Notes under the pieces: generated by a model
Seen by the model: only the letters and a program-made list of their open reading frames with translations
Told to the model about the DNA's origin: nothing
Databases searched by the model: none
Shown: positions 1-6,418 of the stretch, piece after piece
How the letters are laid out: each line of letters opens with the position of its first letter
Numbering within the stretch: position 1 is the first letter of the stretch
DNA from: Methanocaldococcaceae archaeon
GTDB taxonomy: Archaea > AGJL01 > Methanococci > Methanococcales > Methanocaldococcaceae
DNA length: 6,418 nucleotides
Direction: 5' to 3'
NCBI GenBank assembly: GCA_027023665.1
Contig: JALVUY010000225.1
Location: forward strand, 1 to 6,418
Made by a program: the position numbers and the translations under genes

Positions 1-30
1 AATTAGAATATTTACACTCAAAAACTATGT

Positions 31-36
31 AGGTGA
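31..36 (+). promoter_or_regulatory. Ribosome binding site AGGTGA of the lipoprotein gene
   Basis: AGGTGA matches the archaeal 16S 3' end complement (AGGAGGTGATC) and is 5 bases before ATG 42. It overlaps the alternative GTG start at 33, which is the reason for rejecting that start. Confidence 0.75.
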
Positions 37-41
37 AACTA

Positions 42-566
42 ATGGATTTTAAAAAATTCCTTATTTTATTTGTTCTAATGGTAGTAATCGTTGGACTTTC
101 TGGATGTTTAGAGCCTCCAAAAGTTGAAGTTATTGAGAATAAAGTCCAGTCAGCTGATATGAACAATACTAAATTTACTATTAAAGTTTTAGTAGATAAT
201 CCATATCCGATTGGAGTAACAATCAATAAAATTTCCTTAGATATATATGCTTTAGTTGATGGAGACAAAATTCACTTAGGACATGGAGAACAGGATAATA
301 TTAAAATATCTTCAGGAAATTCTACATTTGAACTTCCAATAATAATATCTAATGAAAAAATTGTCGAGGCTGTTCTTAAAAGTAAAAGCTCTAAGTTGCC
401 TGTTGAAATCAACGGAACTATATCAATTAATTTAATGATAACAACAGTTAATATTCCAATAGATATTAAGAGAGAGATTGATGTTTCAGGAGTAATTTCA
501 CAAAGCATAAAGAACGAAATTGCATCAAATTTAAATAATATTCAACAAATGAAACAAACTGATTAA
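42..566 (+). CDS. Secreted lipoprotein with a LEA14/WHy-like domain
   Basis: The 174-residue product starts with a short basic segment (K4 K5), a hydrophobic stretch at about residues 6-18 and a lipobox L19-S20-G21-C22. It should therefore be exported and anchored to the outer face of the membrane by a lipid on Cys22. Residues about 28-145 read as a WHy/LEA_2 beta-sandwich: a strand leading into the typical V-D-N-P-Y-P-I segment (about 51-57), then alternating hydrophobic strands and a short polar C-terminal tail. Family members bind no known substrate and are linked to stress or cell-surface roles; the function here is unknown. ATG at 42 is preferred because AGGTGA (31-36) sits 5 bases upstream as a Shine-Dalgarno site. 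The GTG at 33 would extend the protein by three residues but lies inside that site. The gene converges on rnp3 with a 25-base gap. Lipoprotein call firm, WHy assignment fairly good. Confidence 0.8.
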   Translation: MDFKKFLILFVLMVVIVGLSGCLEPPKVEVIENKVQSADMNNTKFTIKVLVDNPYPIGVTINKISLDIYALVDGDKIHLGHGEQDNIKISSGNSTFELPIIISNEKIVEAVLKSKSSKLPVEINGTISINLMITTVNIPIDIKREIDVSGVISQSIKNEIASNLNNIQQMKQTD

Positions 567-567
567 T

Positions 568-587
568 AATTTTTTATTTAATTTTTT
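568..587 (+). terminator. T-rich terminator after the lipoprotein gene
   Basis: Directly after the TAA stop there are two runs of six T separated by a short A/T segment, with no hairpin. This is the usual archaeal oligo-U terminator form. It fills the 25-base gap between the two convergent genes. In the opposite direction the gap has no comparable T run, so it should stop only the + strand transcript. Confidence 0.6.
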
Positions 588-591
588 ACCT

Positions 592-1281
592 TTACTCTTT
601 TATAATTTCAACTCCATATCTAACAACATTGTCTTTCATTAAATAATCTCTAAATTCGCATATTTTATAAGTGGTTTCCATAATTTTTTTTGAATAATTG
701 ACATCTACCAAAGTGTTTAAAAATGCTCTTAAATCGTAGGGATTTTTAATTTGATATTTATTTTCAGCATCCGTAGAAATTACAACTGGAACATCATACT
801 TTTTTGCTAATTTTAAGTTATTTCTAAAAAATAGTAATGTTCTCGCCCTTTCATAACCATCTTTACTTAAAAGATTTTTTAAATTTAGCTCAATAGCCAC
901 TCTGTGAGTTGAAGCCAATCTCGCCAATACATGATCTACACCACTGTCTTTTCTACCCAATTCAGGAGTTGATAGTATATCTACATCGTGCATTTCCACA
1001 GATGCTCTATTTATTTTTAAAATTCCTCCTTCAACTAATATTATATGACATTTATTTCTAAATTTCTTTACCTTTTTTCTCAATTCTTTAGAATTCTCTG
1101 TTTTTATTTTCACTCCTGAATAAACTTTTAATTTATAACTTTCACCAATAGATTTTACCTCCTCAAATAATTCTTTGTCAAATTCATAATCATACTGATA
1201 AAAAACAAATCCGTTCCATTTTAACTCTTTTAGCATTTTAATATCTTCTTCATTTTTTATTCTATTTATGTCAATTCTCAT
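592..1281 (-). CDS. rnp3: Ribonuclease P protein component 3 (Rpp30 family)
   Basis: Protein subunit of archaeal RNase P, the RNA-based enzyme that removes 5' leaders from pre-tRNAs. Rpp30 partners with Pop5 to raise catalytic activity. The 229 residues are close to the family length. The diagnostic central block is present: N91-R-A-S-V-E (about 91-96), V-D-I-L-S-T-P-E (100-107), R110-K-D-S-G-V-D-H-V-L-A (110-120) and V-A-I-E-L-N (128-133), followed by F-R-N-N at 152-155 and V-P-V-V-I-S-T-D-A (164-172). This is the TIM-barrel (PHP-like) fold. GTGAT at 1285-1289 is 3 bases before the ATG and serves as ribosome binding site inside the 13-base gap after comB, so the two genes are almost certainly cotranscribed. 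I saw no missing conserved element. Confidence 0.93.
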   Translation of the reverse strand: MRIDINRIKNEEDIKMLKELKWNGFVFYQYDYEFDKELFEEVKSIGESYKLKVYSGVKIKTENSKELRKKVKKFRNKCHIILVEGGILKINRASVEMHDVDILSTPELGRKDSGVDHVLARLASTHRVAIELNLKNLLSKDGYERARTLLFFRNNLKLAKKYDVPVVISTDAENKYQIKNPYDLRAFLNTLVDVNYSKKIMETTYKICEFRDYLMKDNVVRYGVEIIKE

Positions 1282-1294
1282 ACTATCACAAAGT

Positions 1295-1972
1295 TTATTT
1301 AACTCTTACAACTTTGTTCTCTTCTTTTTTGTAAATTCCTACTGCATCAATGCTATTCTCCAACATTGCAAAGGTTATATCTTTTTCATATCCAAGATTT
1401 TTTAAATTTTTAGCAGATGATGATTCTAAAATTAAAGACATCCAGTCATATTTAGTTAGTTCTACTGCTGCTTTAATAAAATCATCATACTCCCTATTGA
1501 GATATTTAGCAATAATTCCACAGCCAATAAAATCGTCTATTGAAAAATTGTTTTCTCTATGACATGGAACTAAACTGACATTTTCAAAATCTTTAACTGC
1601 CTCAGCAACATACTTTGCATTAACTATCGCTCCTATAAAAATGTGTTCAGCATCCAAGTTTTTTAAAACTCTCGTTCCATTTGTCGTTGATAATATAACC
1701 TTTTCTCCATTTTCATATCTTTCCTTTATAATATCTTTATTTGCTAAAATCTCTGTTGGAGAGTTTCCAAAATAAAAATCTCCTATTTTTCTGCCCTTTC
1801 TCTCTCCAATGTATATGGCATTTTCTTCTTCTCTCTGTATAGATGTAGTTATATATACCTCATCGATAAATGATAGAAGAGTTACTATTGTAGTTGATGC
1901 TCTTAAAACATCTACAACTATCGCCACATCATAACATTTATGATCAGCAAATTTATTACATAAAGTTATCAT
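1295..1972 (-). CDS. comB: 2-phosphosulfolactate phosphatase, coenzyme M biosynthesis
   Basis: Mg2+-dependent acid phosphatase that converts (2R)-phosphosulfolactate to (2R)-sulfolactate, the second step of the phosphoenolpyruvate/sulfite route to coenzyme M, made in the cytoplasm. Visible ComB family blocks (numbering from the chosen start): V20-D-V-L-R-A-S-T-T (20-28), G56-E-R-K-G and G-N-S-P (56-72), S95-T-T-N-G-T-R (95-101) and P-C-H-R-E-N-N then D-D-F-I-G-C-G (136-152). An in-frame ATG at 1993 would add seven residues. It has no ribosome binding site and lies about where transcription should begin, given the AT box at 2011-2024. The ATG at 1972 has a weak GGGAT 4 bases upstream and gives 225 residues, so I prefer it with moderate certainty. 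First gene of a two-gene unit with rnp3. Confidence 0.93.
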   Translation of the reverse strand: MITLCNKFADHKCYDVAIVVDVLRASTTIVTLLSFIDEVYITTSIQREEENAIYIGERKGRKIGDFYFGNSPTEILANKDIIKERYENGEKVILSTTNGTRVLKNLDAEHIFIGAIVNAKYVAEAVKDFENVSLVPCHRENNFSIDDFIGCGIIAKYLNREYDDFIKAAVELTKYDWMSLILESSSAKNLKNLGYEKDITFAMLENSIDAVGIYKKEENKVVRVK

Positions 1973-2008
1973 ATTTATCCCATCATTTTCCATTTTTTAT
2001 TTTTAGTG

Positions 2009-2024
2009 TTTTTTATATTTAAAA
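2009..2024. promoter_or_regulatory. Possible divergent TATA region between comB and the DUF116 gene
   Basis: The + strand reads T-rich then TATATTTAAAA. The complement reads TTTTAAATATAAAA, so both strands resemble an archaeal TATA box. On the minus strand, initiation about 25 bases downstream would fall near 1991, suiting the comB ATG at 1972. On the + strand it would fall near 2041, giving the DUF116 gene a leader of about 80 bases. A second + strand TATATATAA at 2088-2096 is an alternative, but it would place initiation beyond the ribosome binding site. No start site can be proven from sequence alone. Confidence 0.4.
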
Positions 2025-2026
2025 TG

Positions 2027-2061
2027 CCATTCTTATGGAAGGATTTCAAATTTCCATTCTT
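2027..2061 (+). repeat. Direct repeat CCATTCTT with nested inverted repeats
   Basis: CCATTCTT occurs at 2027-2034 and again at 2054-2061. Between them ATGG at 2035-2038 can pair with CCAT at 2027-2030 (4-base loop), or ATGGAA at 2035-2040 can pair with TTCCAT at 2052-2057. The arms are short, so structure in RNA would be weak at high temperature. A protein operator is equally possible. It sits in the comB-DUF116 intergenic region. Confidence 0.4.
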
Positions 2062-2107
2062 TAGATTATTGTTTATTTGCATACAACTATATATAAGGAG
2101 TATAAAA

Positions 2108-2113
2108 AGGAGG
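2108..2113 (+). promoter_or_regulatory. Ribosome binding site AGGAGG of the DUF116 gene
   Basis: A full AGGAGG lies 8 bases before the TTG at 2122, whereas the earlier in-frame TTG at 2077 has no such site. This decides the start of the DUF116 gene. Confidence 0.75.
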
Positions 2114-2121
2114 GATATATT

Positions 2122-2757
2122 TTGATTTTAGAGGGGTTTTTACAAATTGTAGGTTTGATAACACTAACAGTATTTGCACTAATATTTATAGTATCCATCT
2201 TAATTTTAATTATTGGATATATATTATTAAAAAAGGATAGATTGATATTTCCTAATTTGGCTTTATTCTTAATGGATAATTTTTATTCAATACTATTAAA
2301 AGTTTTTCTATTAATTGGGACAGAAGATACTTTTTATAGAGTAGGAATAGAATTTTACAATAAATATTATGAAGATGCATTTAAAAAAGCAAAAAATAAG
2401 GTTTTAGTCCTTCCACACTGTTTAAGAGATACAAAATGTCCTGCTAAATTAACCCCTAATGGTGTTGAATGCATATTCTGTGGGAGATGCAAAATAGGAG
2501 ACATTATAAAAGTGGCAAAGGAAAACAATTACAAAGTTTATATAGTTCCAGGCTCTACATTCTTAAAGAGAATTTTAAAAGAAGAAAAGCCAGATGCTGT
2601 GTTTGGTGTTGCGTGCAATAGGGATTTATTTTATGGAATGAATATGCTATCAAGAAAAGGAATTCCTTCACAAGGACAACCTTTATTAAGGGATGGGTGT
2701 ATAAATACTTTGGTTGATGTTGATGAACTCATAACAAGACTAAAAAATTTAAGGTGA
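2122..2757 (+). CDS. DUF116-family protein: membrane N-terminus, cysteine-rich C-terminus
   Basis: The 211-residue product (TTG start chosen from AGGAGG at 2108-2113) opens with a long hydrophobic segment at about residues 5-36. A second, more broken one follows at about 41-66, so it should be a membrane protein with one or two helices. The soluble part (from about 90) has seven cysteines: C100, C106, C117, C120, C123, C165 and C193. These sit in L-P-H-C, C-P-A-K, E-C-I-F-C-G-R-C, V-A-C-N and D-G-C-I-N-T contexts. The C-x2-C-x2-C core suggests a metal or iron-sulfur site, and the fold looks like the DUF116 family, whose biochemical role is not known to me. An upstream TTG at 2077 would give 226 residues but lacks a ribosome binding site. 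The TGA stop is part of the get3 ribosome binding site, so the two genes are translationally coupled. Confidence 0.82.
   Translation: MILEGFLQIVGLITLTVFALIFIVSILILIIGYILLKKDRLIFPNLALFLMDNFYSILLKVFLLIGTEDTFYRVGIEFYNKYYEDAFKKAKNKVLVLPHCLRDTKCPAKLTPNGVECIFCGRCKIGDIIKVAKENNYKVYIVPGSTFLKRILKEEKPDAVFGVACNRDLFYGMNMLSRKGIPSQGQPLLRDGCINTLVDVDELITRLKNLR
2751..2757 (+). promoter_or_regulatory. get3 ribosome binding site overlapping the DUF116 stop codon
   Basis: AAGGTGA is 6 bases before the get3 ATG, and its last three bases are the TGA stop of the upstream gene. Ribosomes ending DUF116 translation are thus placed at the get3 start, implying a linked output of the two proteins. Confidence 0.75.
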
Positions 2758-2763
2758 GAATAA

Positions 2764-4753
<1,990 letters not shown>

Positions 4754-4758
4754 TATTA

Positions 4759-4763
4759 CTCCC
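4759..4763 (-). promoter_or_regulatory. Ribosome binding site GGGAG of cbiG
   Basis: GGGAG lies 5 bases before ATG 4753 and overlaps the alternative ATG at 4765, which supports the shorter cbiG product. Confidence 0.55.
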
Positions 4764-4802
4764 ATGAGAAATTCTTAATATTTTTTATTAATTTTTTAAG
4801 AT

Positions 4803-4835
4803 AAAAAATTTTATAAAAATTTCTATGCAAAAAAA
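4803..4835 (-). terminator. T-rich terminator after the 65-residue gene
   Basis: Reading the minus strand just past the TAA stop there are runs of seven, five and six T within about 33 bases, with no GC-rich hairpin. This is the archaeal oligo-U form. The same stretch may contain part of the cbiG promoter, so some read-through into cbiG cannot be excluded. Confidence 0.5.
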
Positions 4836-4839
4836 TAGT

Positions 4840-5037
4840 TTAAGTTCTCATAGAGTATTTATAAGCCTGACAAGCCCAATAGTCTAATACTTCTCTTATT
4901 GACTTTAAGTTTTTTTCTTTTCTTTTTTTGACTCTTGCCAAGTCTCTTAATATTTTTAAAGTTTTTTCTATCTCATTTTCGCTCATTAAGGTGGCGTTGA
5001 TTAATAAATTTATCGCCTTCCTATCAATATCATCCAT
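4840..5037 (-). CDS. Small conserved-looking helical protein of unknown function (65 aa)
   Basis: I do not recognise this family. The product is acidic at the N-terminus (M-D-D-I-D-R), then forms what looks like two amphipathic helices (about 5-15 and 18-35). A very basic patch R-V-K-K-R-K-E-K follows at about 34-41, then a C-terminal helix with a single cysteine and aromatic residues (about 45-62). No signal peptide or membrane helix is visible. The charge pattern would suit binding to nucleic acid or another acidic partner, but that is inference. The start is well fixed: AGGTGG (5042-5047) is 4 bases upstream and the TATA box at 5079-5090 places initiation near 5057. The longer frame from 5079 would begin inside the TATA box and is rejected. 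The strong promoter and ribosome binding site argue for a real, well-expressed gene despite its size. Confidence 0.75.
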   Translation of the reverse strand: MDDIDRKAINLLINATLMSENEIEKTLKILRDLARVKKRKEKNLKSIREVLDYWACQAYKYSMRT

Positions 5038-5041
5038 GATA

Positions 5042-5047
5042 CCACCT
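5042..5047 (-). promoter_or_regulatory. Ribosome binding site AGGTGG of the 65-residue gene
   Basis: AGGTGG is 4 bases before ATG 5037 and fixes the start against the upstream in-frame ATG at 5079. Confidence 0.75.
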
Positions 5048-5078
5048 TTTAATACTATACCATAAGTTAGTATTATCA

Positions 5079-5090
5079 TATATAAAATTT
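5079..5090 (-). promoter_or_regulatory. Strong TATA promoter of the 65-residue gene
   Basis: The minus strand reads AAATTTTATATA, close to the methanococcal TATA consensus (TTTATATA preceded by A-rich bases). Transcription should begin around 5057, giving a leader of about 20 bases that contains the ribosome binding site. It is the best promoter in the window. Confidence 0.65.
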
Positions 5091-5210
5091 TTGGTTAAAA
5101 ATATGAAAAATATTTATGAGGATCTAAATTAAAATTTATTTTATCAATATTAAAATTTTTTGTAGTTTTATTAATTTAAATATTTAAAATATATAATTAA
5201 TATTCTGAAA

Positions 5211-5237
5211 ATAAAAAATGAAAAATAAAATAAAAAA
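5211..5237 (-). terminator. Oligo-T terminator after gap
   Basis: Starting 7 bases past the gap stop codon, the minus strand has successive runs of seven, four, five and six T with few interruptions. This is typical of archaeal termination. It separates gap from the small gene downstream, which has its own promoter. Confidence 0.6.
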
Positions 5238-5244
5238 ATTATTT

Positions 5245-6273
5245 TTATTTGATCCCCATAGCTTTATTAGTTTTTTCAATTGATTTAAATTTATCTTCTT
5301 CTAATTGAAGCATAGCTCTTATACAGTCAATGTTTTCTGGAATAACTATACTCTCTTGATGAACTGCCTGCATTAAGAATATTTCATTATCTACAACATT
5401 AACACTTTCTTCCCAAACAACTAACTCATTTATATCGTATCTCAATCTACCTAAATCTCTTCCATACTCTATTATCTGTGCAGTTGATGTAAATCCATCC
5501 TCATATTTAACAGCTATAATTCTTGGAGTTTTCTCAATAGATTCTAAAACTTCATCTCTACTAACATTGTTTTCAACTTCAACCATTAATGTATGCTGAT
5601 GCATTAAAGTTGTAGGAACAATAACTGCAGATGTTACTATCTTCCCTTCAAATTCAGGAACTACTGAAACTACATCAGGACCATGATGGGAAGGAACAGT
5701 TACAGGATTAGGAACTATGGCATTAACAGGCCCTCTTTTATCATCATTTGGATCTGCAGCTCTTCTAACTAATACTACTCTCGCCTTTTTAATGTCTGCA
5801 ACTGAATTTATAGCGTATAATATTCTACATAAACCAGTTGTGTTACAAGAGACAACTCTTACATAATCTTTTCCATAACATCTGTCATAACTCCAAAGAG
5901 CATTAAAGTTATCCTCGACATCCTTAGCCTTTTCTCCTCCTTGTAGTATAGCCTTAACTTTGTGTGGCTTATAAATATTTTCTAAATTCTGCTTTCCTAT
6001 CTTTTTAGGGGCCCCATCAACGACAATATCAACATCTTCTATAATATCTAATATTGTTCCTTCTACAGGGATTCCAGCATCTTCAAACATTTTTACTCTT
6101 TCTTTATCTGGAATTGCTACAAATAACTTGTAACCTTTTTCAACAGCCAACCTAGCTTCAAAATCAGGCTTTGTCTTAGTGACTCCTACAACTTTCATAT
6201 CGTCCTGCATTGAAACAGCATCTGCCACTCTTTTACCAATTGACCCATAACCGTTTATTAAAACATTAACCAT
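5245..6273 (-). CDS. gap: Type II (archaeal) glyceraldehyde-3-phosphate dehydrogenase
   Basis: Phosphorylating GAPDH: reversible oxidation of glyceraldehyde-3-phosphate with phosphate and NAD(P)+ to 1,3-bisphosphoglycerate. In methanogens it acts chiefly in gluconeogenesis. The 342 residues match the archaeal class. The Rossmann loop is G8-Y-G-S-I-G13. The active-site block S142-C-N-T-T-G-L places the nucleophile at C143. [13 protein letters not shown] (170-182), V-P-S-H-H-G-P-D (193-200) and P-T-T-L-M-H-Q-H (221-228) are archaeal GAPDH signatures that differ from bacterial GAPDH. AGGTGG (6278-6283) is 4 bases before the ATG. It appears to be transcribed alone: a T-rich terminator follows, and the preceding 145 bases to the window edge hold no gene. 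Nothing in it is broken or missing. Confidence 0.96.
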   Translation of the reverse strand: MVNVLINGYGSIGKRVADAVSMQDDMKVVGVTKTKPDFEARLAVEKGYKLFVAIPDKERVKMFEDAGIPVEGTILDIIEDVDIVVDGAPKKIGKQNLENIYKPHKVKAILQGGEKAKDVEDNFNALWSYDRCYGKDYVRVVSCNTTGLCRILYAINSVADIKKARVVLVRRAADPNDDKRGPVNAIVPNPVTVPSHHGPDVVSVVPEFEGKIVTSAVIVPTTLMHQHTLMVEVENNVSRDEVLESIEKTPRIIAVKYEDGFTSTAQIIEYGRDLGRLRYDINELVVWEESVNVVDNEIFLMQAVHQESIVIPENIDCIRAMLQLEEDKFKSIEKTNKAMGIK

Positions 6274-6277
6274 AAAA

Positions 6278-6283
6278 CCACCT
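6278..6283 (-). promoter_or_regulatory. gap: Ribosome binding site AGGTGG of gap
   Basis: AGGTGG, in the context AAAGGTGG, lies 4 bases before the gap ATG. It has the same site and spacing as the neighbouring 65-residue gene. Confidence 0.7.
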
Positions 6284-6325
6284 TTGATTTAAAACAGCTA
6301 TTTTGATAATTAATTTTTAGTTAGT

Positions 6326-6340
6326 TTAGAATATTTATTG
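6326..6340 (-). promoter_or_regulatory. gap: Weak candidate TATA box of gap
   Basis: The minus strand reads CAATAAATATTCTAA, and an initiation point about 25 bases on would be near 6307, leaving a leader of about 33 bases. The match to TTTATATA is poor and the whole region is A/T, so this is only a candidate. Confidence 0.3.
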
Positions 6341-6380
6341 TTTATGATTTTTTATTGAATACTTTATTGATTTATTCAAT
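6334..6380. repeat. Cluster of TTTATTG repeats and ATTGAAT/ATTCAAT inverted repeat upstream of gap
   Basis: TTTATTG starts at 6334, 6351 and 6363, with a variant TTTATTC at 6371. ATTGAAT (6354-6360) and ATTCAAT (6374-6380) form an inverted repeat with 20-base centre spacing, about two helix turns. This may be an operator next to the gap promoter, but low sequence complexity makes chance repeats likely. Confidence 0.35.
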
Positions 6381-6418
6381 TATGTAAATTATTAAATTAT
6401 AATTAAAGAAGATATATC

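Noticed and set aside
272..508. Minus-strand open frame of 78 codons
   Set aside because: Antisense to the lipoprotein gene, hydrophobic low-complexity translation from A/T-rich complement, no ribosome binding site.
1350..1562. Plus-strand open frame of 70 codons
   Set aside because: Lies wholly inside comB on the other strand; no family features.
2088..2096. TATATATAA as the DUF116 promoter
   Set aside because: Initiation about 25 bases downstream would remove the strong AGGAGG site at 2108-2113, so the upstream AT box is preferred, though not proven.
5091..5210. Possible small RNA or hidden gene in the gap between the GAPDH gene and the 65-residue gene
   Set aside because: Almost pure A/T with no GC-rich stem, which structured RNAs of hyperthermophiles normally show; no open frame with a ribosome binding site.

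Overview
This window comes from an AT-rich, hyperthermophilic methanogen of the Methanocaldococcus type (order Methanococcales). Four things support that. The protein set is archaeal and methanogenic: a coenzyme M biosynthesis phosphatase, the archaeal RNase P subunit Rpp30, archaeal Get3 and a type II (archaeal) GAPDH. Codon use is strongly A/T-biased. Ribosome binding sites are GGTGA or AGGAGG. Promoters are TTTATATA-like. From memory, the order matches the M. jannaschii neighbourhood around MJ1139 to MJ1146, but I could not check this by alignment.

Layout. A lipoprotein with a LEA14/WHy-like domain lies on the + strand at 42-566. It converges on a minus-strand pair, comB (1972-1295) followed by rnp3 (1281-592). 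A divergent promoter region (about 1973-2121) separates comB from a + strand pair: a DUF116-family membrane/cysteine-rich protein (2122-2757) and get3 (2764-3801). In that pair the DUF116 stop codon is part of the get3 ribosome binding site. The end of get3 overlaps by 14 bases the end of a convergent cbiG (4753-3788, minus). Further right, all on the minus strand, are a 65-residue unknown protein with a textbook promoter (5037-4840) and the GAPDH gene gap (6273-5245).

Functionally this is a mosaic of housekeeping genes: coenzyme M synthesis (comB), tRNA processing (rnp3), tail-anchored membrane protein targeting (get3), cobamide synthesis (cbiG) and central carbon metabolism (gap). There are also three poorly characterised proteins: the lipoprotein, the DUF116 protein and the 65-residue protein. 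I see no mobile element, CRISPR array, rRNA or tRNA.

The most interesting leads are the translationally coupled DUF116-get3 pair, the small gene with the strong promoter, the repeat structure between comB and DUF116, and a cluster of TTTATTG repeats upstream of gap. In five genes the longest open frame appears to overshoot the true start; I chose starts from ribosome binding sites and TATA boxes.
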